A DNA stretch of 64,000 nt from Seiridium cupressi. Lineage: Eukaryota; Ascomycota; Sordariomycetes; Amphisphaeriales; Sporocadaceae. The notes beneath the pieces are model-generated. The model made no database searches and was not told where the DNA came from. It worked only from the letters and a program-made list of their open reading frames with translations. The stretch is taken from NCBI GenBank assembly GCA_036674765.1, contig JARVKI010000007.1, forward strand, positions 248,001 to 312,000, read 5' to 3'. Made by a program: the position numbers and the translations under genes. Positions 22,786 through 35,354 of this stretch are shown piece by piece; position 1 is the first letter of the stretch; every line of letters begins with the position of its first letter.

Positions 22786-24983
22786 ATGCGTGTCATGCAG
22801 TCCGATCTGGCCATCCTCAATGCTGCCCAGTATGATGTAGAGCCTCAATATCGGCGCGACCGCGCCAAAGCACGCCCACTGAAGGCTCCCCCCTCCGTAA
22901 GTAATGAGCCTCGACCTAAGAAGAGGTTGAGACCCGTGCTTGCGGATGAGCCTGCGCAGCCTGAGCCGGAGGAGGAGAGAAAAAGGGCTCGAGGTCGTCC
23001 GAGACTCGACCCTACGGATCAAACTCCACAGGATGTGAGTTACCCTCTACTCAAGTTGTCAGGCTCCTTTGCCTCCTCGTCAGAGATCAAGGTTGCGGTG
23101 TAGCCGGGCCAGGACCGAGTGCTCCACGTGATCACGCACGATTAACACTTCAACACAATCATCTAACCTACTTACCAGAGGAGACGAACGCAAATCCGTC
23201 TAGCCCAAAGGGCTTATCGTAACCGAAAGGAAAGTGCCATAAGCACGCTAGAAAAGGAAGTTGATGATCTCAAAGAAGTCAATGAGCAGATGGGCGAGGC
23301 TTATCGCAAACTGTTCGACTATGCAACGCGGAATGGTCTTCTCGAGCAAGCCCCCGAGTTCGGCCAACACCTCATGAACTTGGAGGCACTTGCCAGACGG
23401 TCAGTCGAGCATGTTTCCAAGAACGAGGAAGAGGTCGATTCTTCAGATAGCGCCGCTGGAGTGGCAGTGACCCGACGGAACCCCAGTGTCTCGCCATCCA
23501 CTCTGTCAGCCCCTCCCACACACCAACAGCAGCAACAGCAGCCTCAACAACCCCAACAGCTTTGGCCCGGCATCGTTCTTAGTCACGAAGCATCTGCCGC
23601 CCCGAGTCAACACGTTCACCCGAACGTCCCGAACACATCAATCCCTCACCATACAGCACACTCAGGTTACGAGATCATCGCGCAGCCGACTTCACAAAAT
23701 GCCAGTTTCCCGCAGCCGCTGGCTTACGATCAACCCGATATTTACAGTCAGAACCCATGGGTGTCAACTCCGTCTCCTTGGAACTCCCTGCCGAATCCCC
23801 ATAGCTATGCTTTCCAGGAATGGACTTTTGGTAAACGATTACAGCGTACGGCCTTGCAATGTGCCGCGAAACTGATAACTCAGGAGAACCCGCCTCCCAA
23901 CAAGATGATACGAGTGTTTGGTTTGTCGCGCCTTTTCGAGTCTCACGAACAGCTGAGGGAGCGCACGCTAGCCTGTCTTGGGCGCACTGCGAGTGAAGAT
24001 CTATCGCATTGGAGATTTCCGTTTCAAACCGTTGGAGGCGCCGGTACTCACTTTCCAGACATGCACTCCCGTGCGCCTGAGCTCAGGACGAATGGACAAG
24101 GACCGGCAAGCCCTAAATCGGGAAAACCCAAAGACCTAGCTCCATTCTCTACTGGGCCGTTTGACCTGCGTACGAACAAGTTACGCGAAACGCTTATTGG
24201 GCTTGGAGGTCAGCTGAACCTTCCCGGTTTCGATGGTGTCTTTTGGGACCCGGACGAGGTGGACTACTATCTCCTCCAGAACGGCGTTAACATTCCTGCC
24301 CTGGCTGATCACTGGGTTGTTGAGATTGAGGATGGAGCATTTGCCGGCTCCAGTGCGAACGCGGCAGATCTGCCACAGCCGCGCACCCACGACATGTCTT
24401 CAAGTGGAGCGTCTTCTGCCTCAAGCCTCGGGGCACAATCAGCACCATCGACGGCACACACCAGCTCGACGACCGCTACATCCGCCAGCATATCGAGCCC
24501 AGAAATCCACGGCGACAATGCCACCATGTCCGCGACAAACCCAACCCGTGAGATATGGCAATCGCAGTCGTCCGTTCCGGTCGCGCAGCAATTTTCCCAC
24601 GGTTACACGGAGGCCGCTACCACTTCAAATATGACGAGTTTCGGCGGTAGTATGACAGGAGCCTTTTCAGACGCCTCTCTTCTCGCGCTTGCGCCAAGTA
24701 TGGCACCACAGCCGGAGATTGGTATACCTGACACACAATTCCAAGGCGTTCATAATACCGCGCAGTCTTTGGTACCCAGGAAGAAAACATGGAGGATTGA
24801 TGTTGAAAAGTTTATACATCGTAAGGACAGTCCCCAATCTTGCGACTCCCATGTTCTTGAATACTAATTTACCCCCCAGACCTTATTTCGAAAACCACTT
24901 GCCTTGGTAGAACCCCTGCCGTCCGGCCTAAAGACGTTGATTTGGCCTTTTGGGCCAGCATCGTCGACCCTAATGCATTTTGA
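22786..24983 (+). CDS. bZIP transcription factor (spliced, about 664 aa)
   Basis: Exons 22786-23034, 23179-24820 and 24880-24983; introns of 144 and 59 nt with GT-AG ends and matching phases. Exon 1 ends with a basic patch containing an AT-hook-like KRARGRPRLD. Exon 2 opens with the basic region RRRTQIRLAQRAYRNRKE followed by a leucine-zipper-like heptad stretch (TLEKEVDDLKEVNEQMGEAY). The usual invariant Asn of the bZIP basic region is Ile here, as I recall for one fungal subgroup. A long middle part is rich in Gln (a QQQQQQPQQPQQ run), Ser, Thr and Pro. The C-terminus, reached only by splicing to exon 3, reads WRIDVEKFIHHLISKTTCLG and then VRPKDVDLAFWASIV, the conserved tail of this subgroup. 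A nuclear regulator; targets unknown. It is not HapX: the CGFC-type Cys motifs are absent. The start could also be the Met four codons on. Confidence 0.85.
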
Positions 24984-25717
24984 CTTGGGCTATGAAAATT
25001 TGAATCAAACGAAATGGCGTTGTGATATATATCCAAATGGTTGGCATTCGGAGTGAGGCGCTTCAGTGAGTACCGCAGAGCACAAGCAATCGATGGTAAG
25101 GGCGGTGCCTCCAAGGGTGAAGGATCGACCTTACTACGCCTCGATCTTCTTTGGGATTCTCTTAAACAGTCGAGGCAAATAACTTAATGTACAAAGTGCA
25201 GTCCTTTGGGGCTAGTATAGCCAATGAGGCTGGAACTATTTGGGAGTTTGCAATGGGCGGTACTCATGTACGGTAGAAGATATTGATGTCTATTTATGGC
25301 CAATTCACAGACACTTTCTCCCTCGCATCTCGGGCTTGATCCTAAATACTATAAAACCATGCCCTCGATCTTTTCTACCACGTCAAACCTTAAGCACCAC
25401 TAGGAATAGCTTGTTTCTTTCGTCTGATGAGGTAGGCAAAGGGTTCATTGTGCATGAGTGTAAACTCGATAGCCTCCATACATGGCCTAAGCGCATACAT
25501 GTATACATTTACTCGTTGGAATGTATGGGCTAAGCGAAAGCTTGAGCTCGAGCTCCACCAAAAAGTCCCGAAGCTCCCCAGTCCGGCAGCGCCAGCTTGG
25601 GTAAGTTGATCCCGACAAACGTCACCAATCTGGTGTATCCTCTGGTTAGCGACCCTCCCAGTCAGATCTCTCCTGCGCGGCGACATCTCTAAGCCTCCGA
25701 GCACCATCGCCTCCAAG
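24984..25717. other. intergenic region
   Basis: Between the bZIP gene and the stomatin-like gene, both on the plus strand. Short frames only; nothing else seen. Confidence 0.5.
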
Positions 25718-27109
25718 ATGTCGCTGCTACACCGAGCCGAGAAGTCGCTTCTCGCGCCCGCCTTACGACGCGGCGTCGCGACACCCACCACCTCACAGAC
25801 GCCTCGCCTCGCCGCAACGCAAACCCTCCGGACATTCCAGACCTCGTCGCGCGCCCTGCTGCCCGCCGGGCCTGGTGGTTCCTCGATTGGTGGCCTCGGT
25901 GCCGCGCCGCCCTCCTACTTCCAGCGGCCCTCGCTGCCGGCGAACACCATCGTACGATTCGTACCACAGCAGACGGCATGGATCGTGGAACGCATGGGCA
26001 AGTTCAATCGGATCCTGCCGCCCGGTCTCACCGTCCTGATGCCCTTTATCGATCGCATCGCCTACGTGAAGAGCTTGAAAGAGCAGGCATTCGAGATCCC
26101 CAGTCAGAGCGCCATCACGGCGGACAATGTCACGTTAGAGCTGGACGGTGTGCTGTACACAAGGGTGTTCGATGCTTACAAGGCTAGGTGAGTTCTGCGC
26201 TGTATTTATGCCTCTGTTTCCGAGGTGTCTATACCGGCAGTGGGCTACTCGAATGGCTTTCCTATTTGGATGCCCGTCTATTCATGTTTGGGTTTTCTTG
26301 CGAATCCTCTGGCTCCGGTACAATATGCTAATATACCATTCTCGTCCAGCTACGGCGTAGAAGATGCCGAATATGCCATTTCACAGTTGGCCCAAACGAC
26401 AATGCGCTCGGAAATCGGCCAGCTGTCCCTCGACCACGTCCTGAAGGAGCGCGCAGCGCTCAACACCAACATCACAGCCGCTATCAACGAGGCCGCCCAA
26501 GCATGGGGTGTAACATGCCTCCGATACGAGATACGGGACATTCACGCGCCTGCCGCCGTGGTCGAGGCCATGCACCGGCAAGTCACAGCCGAGCGCAGCA
26601 AGCGCGCAGAGATTCTCGAGTCGGAAGGTCAGAGACAGAGCGCCATCAACATTGCCGAGGGAAAAAAGCAGAGCGTCATTCTGGCGTCCGAGGCCCTGAA
26701 GGCGGAGCAGATCAACCGCGCGAGTGGTGAGGCTGAAGCCATTCTCATGAAGGCCAAGGCCTCCGCTGCGGGTATCGATGCCATTGCCAACTCCATCCAG
26801 ACGGGCGGCGGCGCCGCGCAGGGTGCGGTCAGTCTGTCCGTTGCTGAGAAGTACGTCGACGCATTTGGGAAGCTGGCTCGGGAGAGCACAGCTGTCGTGG
26901 TGCCAGGCAATGTGGGCGACTTGGGCGGCATGATTGCTACGGGGTTGAGCGTGTATGGCAAGGTAGGGGAAGCACAGTCGAGGACCATGGCTGAGAGGTT
27001 GGTAAAGGGTTCCGATGAAGGAGACGTCACGAAGAGCGAGAGGGAGCAGGAGGGCGGGATCGTGAATGAGGTGGTCAGAGAATTCGACAATACCACGAGA
27101 AAGAAGTAA
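25718..27109 (+). CDS. mitochondrial stomatin-like protein (SPFH family, 409 aa)
   Basis: SPFH/prohibitin-superfamily protein, orthologous in type to stomatin-like protein 2 of the mitochondrial inner membrane, which organises lipid and protein domains. Exons 25718-26187 and 26350-27109; the intron at 26188-26349 has a GTGAGT donor, and the join gives AYKASYGVEDAEYAISQL, a family signature. Residues 1-60 are Arg/Ala/Ser/Thr-rich without acidic residues in the leader core, a mitochondrial presequence. The SPFH domain follows (FVPQQTAWIVERMGKF, PPGLTVLMPFIDRI, DNVTLELDGVLYTRV). Next are the conserved MRSEIGQLSLDHVLKERAAL and an Ala/Glu/Lys-rich coiled coil (AERSKRAEILESEG, GEAEAILMKAKA), then a C-terminal region with SLSVAEKYVDAFGKLA. 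Its gene converges with mon2. Confidence 0.93.
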
Positions 27110-27653
27110 AAGCGTTGCATTCTTGATTATCTGAAGTATCTAGAGAGGGAGCCCGGGAGTCGTTACGACATCGGACACTTCAAGAAACCTTATCTCGTGG
27201 GGAAGACGAGTGTACAATACGACGGAGGGAGTCAGTATGCATCCTCTGGATTCCGGCAGGCGGACATGGTATCTTCAAGCTTCCTAACGTCGAAAAAAAA
27301 AAAAGCAAATGGGCATGGCGTTCGACAGGCGAATTGCATCGTGTGGCATCGCATCTCAATTCTAGAGCATCACGGCCAGGCGTGTATCCATATGTAGATG
27401 AGGCCACAACGAGAAACGATTAAGGTAGCTCAGCTCATCAGAGACTAATCAGCGGCTAATAATATTGGTATTCGCTTGGATCGAGTTCAAAATGGCAACA
27501 ACTAATGGTTCGACCTTTGGTGCCTATCGCACATCTTGGTCCGGATCAACGCGATCAGGCACTGTATTACTTAAGTAGTAAATGGCGTTGCGAACTTGCA
27601 GAGTGGTCATGATGCAGCCACCCAGGTCGGTAATCTCCATAGATTTCTGAGCT
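27110..27653. other. convergent 3' intergenic region
   Basis: Shared 3' flank of the stomatin-like gene (plus) and mon2 (minus). Contains an A-rich stretch near 27291-27308. Nothing else seen. Confidence 0.5.
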
Positions 27654-30600
27654 TTACACTCCAAACTCACCCCCGACAACCTCCATAGCCTTCTCCAGTC
27701 TTATGCCCATTTCCTCATCCCCGCTTCGTCCTGCAACGCCTAAGGCACTTACAATGAGCGGATATAGCCTCATCAGATGCTTCCTATTCTCGCTCTCCAC
27801 ATTTGCACAGTCCGGGATTGCCTCACTCTCGCTTCTTAACTCGACCAATCTCTCTAGGATGTGGCCCAGTTCGCGACGTTGACTTAGGGGCTGCGGCATC
27901 TTCCCACGAAGCGGCTGGTCCGCGATGTATGTACGAAGTGTCAAAGCAGACCTGAGGATGAGGTACGGCGCTGCGGTCCGAGCAAGTCGAGTGTAAAGGG
28001 CATCAGGAGACTCGGTGGGCCCGTCTGACGATCCGGGAGTTCCTGGTGGTGGCGCAAAGCGAGGGGTCGGTGGCTGGATTGTGATGCTCGGGGCCGCCGC
28101 CTCGTCGTGCAAGGACACGAGTGCAAAGATCTCATCGAGGCAGACATACGCCATTTTCTGGCGGAGGCTTGGTAGTGGATCGATAGTGCGGCCGGTGCGA
28201 GCTTTGTAAAGATTTTTGAGGCCGTGGCTTTCGGTGCTCCCGTGAATCAGAGACAAATCAGCCGGGGCTGGGCTGTGGATAATAGATGTCTGGAAAAGCG
28301 ACTCTGCGTAAACTTTACGTGTCTTGTCTGGGACAGCCTCGGACCCTAGATATGGTATTATGAGCTCACGGAGCTTGTTGAATGAATTTATATCAAACAC
28401 TTGGTCATCGACGAGATTGATGCGCTCAGGTGGCGCATCGCAGTCTGCATTAGTTATGCCATTGGCAATAACCACGATTGTTTGCCAGACATCTTGAAGA
28501 GCCGAGCGCGAAATGTCCAGCACTCGGAGATGGTGGAGTGTGGCTTCCAGAATTGCGATCGCTGAGAATGTGGCTTGTTTCCAAGGTTGAGTACCTTTGG
28601 TGATGGTGGAAAATTGATACTTCAAACAGATGGGTCTCGACAAGGCTGTCAGCGCTGCCAGGAAAGCGCCGTCACTATATATGTCCAAATCTGATGCGTG
28701 TGTCACAATCAGATTTTGCAATATGACCATGCTCGCTTTTGACATGGCAACGTAGGTCCGCTTGTCTGATGGGTCCCTGTTCTGGACCTTATCATCAGTA
28801 AAAGCAAGACTGATGAAATCAGAAGTCTGAGCAACTAGGGCAGAGGGTGCTCCGGGGATATCTGCTCTCAACATTTTTAACACATCTAGAATTTGCCCTT
28901 GCAAGGCCGTGACGTAATCGATGTCAAGCACGTATGCGCCAGGAGTGGCCTGCTGCATAGCGTCTCGGAGAAGTGTCAGTATGCGTCGTATACGGTCAAC
29001 AGTGAGATCTGTTTGGATGAGACGATATACGTCGCGAAGTGCTGCCACGTAAGCTAACAAACAATTTTGGTTGTCGCCGGGTTTGTTGTCGTCCTGCTTG
29101 GCAACTGGGATACCACGGGACCACAAGTCCCAAGCCAGATCGATAGTTGTTTTGTTAAAGTTTTGCTTCGACCCGTTTTGGCTTTGAGACAGAATCTGTG
29201 TCAATGCCTTGAAGGTTGCAGTATTAATGTCGAGTACATGGAGATCGAGGAGGGATGCGAAGTGGCCAAGCAATTGTTGCCAATACGTGTTGAAGGTCGG
29301 GTAGGCTGTGAGGACGTCCAAGTAATTGGCAAGTAACCCTGAAATACCATTCAAGACGACAACGGCGGTGTCTTGCCATTCATGTCGAATTTTACTGTTG
29401 GCTTCGGGTCCGTTGACAGCAAGCAGGTGCTCCTGGACAGACGACAGGAGCTTGAAAATGACCGACTTGATGCATACAGACCAGGCCTCTGGGCTTAAAC
29501 GATCCCCATAGGCATCAAAAATGCGCAAGAGCGTGTGGGTGGCACCTATGATGATCAGTACATTCCAAACTTATTTCCAAACGAGGGGTAGTCTACTATT
29601 CCGCAATTCCAGTCGGTCATCGGTGGTGACATTGGTTAATCTTAACAGAAGAAGCATCCACAAGGCGGCATCCGATGATGGGTCTTCTGGATCAGCAGCC
29701 ATCTTCGCAAGATCATCGTCGTGGGCGTCGCCAAGGGAACCATTCGTAATCGGTAGAGACTTGTTCTTTCCAGACAGAAAGTCTGAGAGCACCCAGAAAA
29801 ATGTCACGGTCTAACAATCAGCCAATTTCCCGTTTAGAAGAGTGATAGTGAAACTCACGGTAAGTGCAATATTGAGGTCGTCGTCTTGAGAACAAAACTT
29901 ATACAAAGTATCAACCAGGATGAGGAAGCAGCTGTTGGGCAATGATGAAAGAAAGTCCGAGCTAATGAGCTGCAGAGAGTTGAAGGAGGACCTAATGAGC
30001 TTGCTTGAACGTGTCAAAATCACGGTCGAACGAGTTGAAAAATCTTGCGTGGCGTCGTGGACGAGTTCCTTCTGGATGAAGATGCTTCCGATGATCTCAA
30101 AGGCGACATCCCAACCACTAACCAGAGTCTCCCCACAATTGTCAAGCAGGCTCTTAAGCCCTTCGAGGATAATCTTGTGGATGTCTACGTCGGTCGCGTA
30201 GTGAGCAACAGATGACGGCCGATCCGCTCTCTGAAGAGGCAATAAAGAATCTCGATACGCTTCCAGCAATCGAAGTTGCACTTTGCCTCGGATCTCGTCC
30301 CCGAGGTTTGCAGCTGCAGTAGCAGCCTCCAAGACTACGCGGACTATGATATCTGCTGCACGGGTGCGCACTTGAGATGAAACGGTGGCAGAGCTCAGAG
30401 TCTTGACTAGTTCAGCCGTCAGCCGCGTCCATCCAGATATATCTGGTGGGTACGAGAGCAATCTCTCAATGTTGATAGATGCGATATCTCCAATCTTTGC
30501 CAAAGCGAACTGATCTTCCTGGTTGGGACCTCCCGTAGCAGTTGTCGATATGCTCATCAGACGGCGATGCTGGCCACTCGATGTCCGCAGGCCGTGGGTT

Positions 30601-33173
30601 GGGGGTGTCAACGTCTGAGAGGGTGGTGACTGTGGTCGACTTTCTTGCTCGGAAGTTGCATCGGACTGCCGTTCCAGGAGAGCACAGATAGCTTCAACTA
30701 CTTCCGCAAAAGCTTCATTTGGAAAGTCGACTGTGCTTTCAAAGAGCCGAGATGCAGCGATCTCAACTGCTCGGATCTCCACAGCGAAGTTTGCAAGAAG
30801 TGCTGCGGCTTCGCTATCTGCTCTCTGATCTGCACTCTTACCAGCAACTGGTGTCCTCCCTGCCGCCTTACCTGTGGAAAACAGGACAAAGTCTGCCTGT
30901 TGTAGCGTCTCAAGAACAATCCTCCAGGAAGCAGTAAGTGTAGGGCCCAGAGCAATGCCTAGATTCAACAAAGCTCGGAGGCAGAGGAGATTGCGCGTAT
31001 TCAAAGTCTGTGGTGTGGTATTGGCATCAATGGATGCTTGCCTCTGTCGTTCTCCAGCAGCACCGACGGGTGTTACAAGACTTTCGACGCTGAGGAGTCC
31101 GCGAGCATTACCGAGGATACTGTTTGGCGTTTCGGAAGTTGGAGTTGCTGGAACAGGCTTAGAAGAACCTGTGTTCAAGCACGCTGTGAATACGTTTGGT
31201 GGGACTGCAGCCTTGCCAAGCGTGGTAAGGAAGGCATCCCTAGGAGTGGACAATTGGAGTAATCCGGCGACATGAGCGAACTTCTGGAAAGCTCTTACTA
31301 GCCCATGGTAGTATTCCGAGTCCAGAGCTGCATATAGGAACGTCGAGCAGGTTGCAAGAATCGCTGGCCAGCACTCATCAACTATTTGGGCGCATATCTT
31401 TACATCCGAATGTAGAGGATGGTCTTTCAAAGCCAGGGGATTTACGGGTACAGGATTTCTCTTGAAAGAGGCAGTCCTCTCAAGGGAGTTCGTTGTCCCT
31501 GATCTTTCTAAGACCGTCTTTAGAGTCTCGGTCCCTTCTTCGGGAATGGTAGCTGGCGAATCTCGTCCTGTGTCTGACTGCTTTGTTCCTCTTCTTCGGC
31601 TGCGATTGTCCCCAGGGACGGTCAGTGGCAGAATGAATTTTGCAAGCCCCTCTGACAACGACGTGATGCATGATAGCGTGAGGGCGTAGACGTAGGACTC
31701 GGGGATGGATGGTGGGTCCGTTTTGTCCAATTGGTCTATACAGGGCACACGCATAGTACTCCAATGAGAACTGATTCCAGTATTGCCAACCTCATTTGCA
31801 ACTGATCCACTAATAATGCCCGTCACACCACTAGCCTCAAGCATTGCCTGATCTGTCGAGCTACCAACATTGGCGTAGGGATTGGCGACAGGTATTGTCG
31901 ACTGGTGACCCAGGCCAATGACAACAGGCTTTTCTGTGCTCACTCGGACGAAAGTAGCTGTCAAATTCTTCAGAATGTCTCTTTCACCCTCCTTCGCATC
32001 GTAGAGCATGAATATCCTCCTGAGCAGCCCAGGCTCGGCAAAGATGCCACGGAAGACTTCCATGCAAAGGGACCTCCTCCATAGCGCCGTATCTTGATCC
32101 AGCAGCTGGGTCAAAATCTCGAGCGCCTCCCCACCTTCCGAGAGGAGGATATTGAGGTGGCGTCTCAACAAGGTGTACAAGATGCGAACCAGTCTCACCG
32201 ACGTTGCAAAGTTGAGCTTTCCGGAGAGCGCACTAATCAAAAAAGGCATAACGTTGGTGCGCAGCACATGAGCTTGTTCGGGGTGTGATGAAAAAATGGA
32301 GGCATGGTTCGTCAGGACCGACTCTATCAGTTCAAGTCCGAATGTCTGTGGGAGACCGGTAAATCTGAGATATTCGGGACGCTGATTTTCTGTCATGAGA
32401 CATATGTCCCTGAAGACCCGATGGGCGTCCAGGGCCGCAGAACGCAGCTGGACCTGGCCATCCTGAGTGGGCGCGTCGCCAACATAACCCGTATCCGAAG
32501 TTGTTCTGTCCTCGGCCACCACCTTGTCGAAGACGGAAACAACCAGCTGCTGGAGTGTTGCAGCGGAGGTATTACTCACGATTCCATTCTTGCTCGTCTG
32601 GAGAATGAAACATATATTTAGTGCAGTGACTAGCAGGTCCCCTTTGATGTCAGTGGCATAATTCTGCAACAGAGTGGGCAATGCCTGCAGGATCTTGAGT
32701 TGCACGTCTAGGCCAGCGGCGGTGGCTTCTCTGAGCGCTTCGAGAACTGGGCTGAGCTTGGATCTCGGGAGAGCGCTGCTCATAATAAGCCGTACAAGGC
32801 AAACGATGGCGATTCCCGTAAATTTGGCATTCTTGGTCCCGCATGCAATGATGAAAGGGTTCACAAAGTTGACCCGCTGGGCAAGCTCTGGAGCCAGTTA
32901 GCCTATATACCTGCCACAACGCGTCAGCGCATTGAGGAAGAATTACCGGCTCCTGTCTGGGACTCATTGACACCGCGGAGGGTCTTAAGCTCTTCGAGTG
33001 ACTTTTCTGCAGCCTGACTACGTATGAGTATGATCTACTCCATAGATGCCGCCGCGGGCTGGGGATGTTGCGGCAGGGGTGGGTCGTGGAGGTACCTGTC
33101 TAAGGTCATTGTGCTTGCGCTTGCTCTCCTGGATCAGATTTGTGAGCTCCGAGGCCAAGAGCTGGGTGGTCAT
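27654..33173 (-). CDS. mon2: Mon2-family Golgi/endosome trafficking protein (1759 aa)
   Basis: Large Sec7-related scaffold (without the Sec7 catalytic domain) that works with Dop1 and the Neo1-type flippase in endosome-to-Golgi traffic. Exons 33173-33096, 33013-32947, 32887-29859, 29810-29597 and 29545-27654; introns of 82, 59, 48 and 51 nt, all GT-AG with matching phases. The N-terminus starts MTTQLLASELTNLIQESKRK and LEELKTL, the DCB region of Mon2/BIG proteins, followed by VNPFIIACGTKNAKFTGIAI and LPRSKLSPVLEAL, typical Mon2 sequence. A HUS-like stretch follows (NFATSVRLVRILYTLLRRHL, RSLCMEVFRGIF). Helical-repeat sequence continues to the C-terminal Mon2 domain (LKNLYKARTGR, AYVCLDEIF). 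Ser/Thr/Pro-rich linkers lie near residues 480 and 820. The first ATG directly precedes the conserved DCB start. Confidence 0.9.
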
Positions 33174-33664
33174 CTTCGATGAAAGTGTTCCCTAGAATCC
33201 ATCGGTAGCCCTGGATGCTTCCACGGGTTCAAACTCGCGAATTCCTGATTCAATGTGACAAGAAAACAGATGGCCATTCCACGTGAGCTTGTTGCCAGAT
33301 TGGACGGACTCGCTGCCTCGCGGCCGGTACAAGTGATGACTAAGCTGGAGGCAGAACGACTGACCGCCTGCGGTTTCAGATTCATCCCAGGTTCCAGCAG
33401 TAGCTGCGACCAACCCCACTAACGTACCTCCATTGTATCTTAGGACCTCTAGCCTTGGAACTCAGTGCCCCTCCTTCCACGAGACCCTTCTGGCAGCAAC
33501 TGGGCGCCCGTGCAGATGTTGCCCGTTTCCAACGTAACTTGAAGCATCACACTTGTAGCATCACCCATACTTTGGCCAGTCTCGACGCTTTGCCGGTCTT
33601 GACTACACTCACACCTTCAAGTTCAACATCACCTAGGAAGTCCCACCAAGGATATCATCGCACC
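33174..33664. promoter_or_regulatory. divergent promoter region, mon2 / mms2
   Basis: 491 bases between the start codons of mon2 (minus) and the UEV gene (plus). They hold both 5' leaders and promoters. I see no other gene; the overlapping minus-strand frames at 33170-33419 have no domain. Confidence 0.6.
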
Positions 33665-34224
33665 ATGGGTGCCAAGGTCCCCCGAAACTTCCGTCTGCTC
33701 GAAGAGCTCGAGAAGGGCGAGAAGGGCATGGGTGCTGGTAAGTTGCGCCACCACTTCACGACAACAGATCCCTTGGCTAACCCACGTACTTGCGTTTTAG
33801 AGGCATGTAGCTATGGCCTGGACAATCCAGAGGATCTTCTGATGTCTGACTGGAATGGCACTATCCTTGGACCCCCTCATGTAAGTCGGCGCATCACTCC
33901 TGGGTCCTAATATAAGCCCCCGGCCAGCTATACTGAGTTTTGTTCCAGAGCGTTCACGAGAACCGAATCTACTCTGTAAAAATGCACTGCGGCGACCAGT
34001 ACCCCGACAAGCCACCTACGATCCAGTTCGTCAGCATGGTGAACTTGCCTTGCGTCAACCAGCGCAACGGCGTTGTCGATCCCTCCCAACTGCCATGCCT
34101 TGCCAATTGGAAGCGCGAAAACACCATGGAGACCATTCTCATCGAGTTGCGAAGATACATGGGCAGCAGTCAGTGCAAGAAGCTGCCTCAACCACCCGAG
34201 GGCACCGTTTACCAGAACCAATGA
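33665..34224 (+). CDS. mms2: Mms2-type ubiquitin-conjugating enzyme variant (UEV, 142 aa)
   Basis: Non-catalytic E2 variant that pairs with Ubc13 to build Lys63-linked ubiquitin chains in postreplication DNA repair. Exons 33665-33737, 33801-33880 and 33949-34224, with introns of 63 and 68 nt, GT-AG, phases matching. It begins [21 protein letters not shown], continues through [20 protein letters not shown] and [20 protein letters not shown] to [20 protein letters not shown], and ends with EGTVYQNQ. The E2 HPN tripeptide and the catalytic cysteine context are absent, as expected for a UEV. Length is normal for the family (about 137-145). Confidence 0.95.
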
Positions 34225-35354
34225 GTGCTGGGGGGAGAAGAAACACTCCGCGAAGAGTGCAGCGGGCAACACATTGGCGGCGTTCATTATTATGGTCATG
34301 ATACATAGAAGGATCACGATGGCAGCAGACTTAGGCCAGGTGCTGGCTTCTCTCAATCTGGTTGGACTCGTCAACAAATCATTAGGGATTTCCTCGACCA
34401 GTCGCGCGTCGGCTTGGAGAAGAACGGTGTATATGTGCATATAACGAGAAGACCAATGGTGCCATGAATACCGTCAATTCCGTGCTTGATGCGACGACGA
34501 GAGTATAACAGGACCCCTATGTCTATGAGCTGAGCTTAGCTACTGGGGGGTAAAATGAAAGACCCTTTTGAATGAGATCCACACGTTCCCAGCGTTCGAG
34601 CTGCTATCTGCCAAGGAAAAAGAGAAAACCGGTGTTCTCTAAAGGCTATTGTTTGAGCTATGGGATCTAACAATTCGAAGCTCGATCAAAGACCATTACA
34701 TTGGAATATCTGGGGGACATTTAATTTTCAAGCAAGAACATTCCCAAGCACGACGTAGTTCGCTCTTGAGCGGTCCGAAAGCTATGGCAATGAGCCTCCT
34801 GTCGCCAGAAGAATCGTGAACACTGCCCTCCTTGAATCTTGGTCTCAATGTCGGGGAAATTTAGGGAGTACAAGTGATGTTTTTGAAAACCCTACGTCGT
34901 TCTAAATCATGTAGGTAGCTGGAGAAGCGAAAAATGCAGTCGTGAAAAGACTGCGCTTCTCGTACCTCTTACCACCGTGGGTCACGTATGGAAGACCAAA
35001 TTCTATACAGCATCTACTTCCAAACTTATGTCATTATATAGGCCTATTCATTTAACTCAGTACGCCAACTCGCCTCAACACGGCATAAAATATTGAGGCG
35101 GCGAGAGAAGATTGGTCAGCTTAGTCAAATACTTGCAAAAAGACTAAATGAAAAGAAAACTTGAAGCTTAATCACCTTAATCACAGTAAAAAAAAACGAT
35201 TTGGACGTTGGAAAGGATACAATACCTACTTCACACGTGATAGTCTTGAATGGGGGGCGGAAATGTTCCGCACCATTATAGCTGCGTCAGAGCTCTTCCG
35301 ATATGGAATTTTCGAAATTGGATTGACTTACAACCACCACCACTGTTTCGCTCA
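34225..35354. other. intergenic region
   Basis: 3' flank of the UEV gene and upstream flank of the LYR gene. Minus-strand frames at 33928-34440 are antisense to the UEV gene or short. Nothing else seen. Confidence 0.5.
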
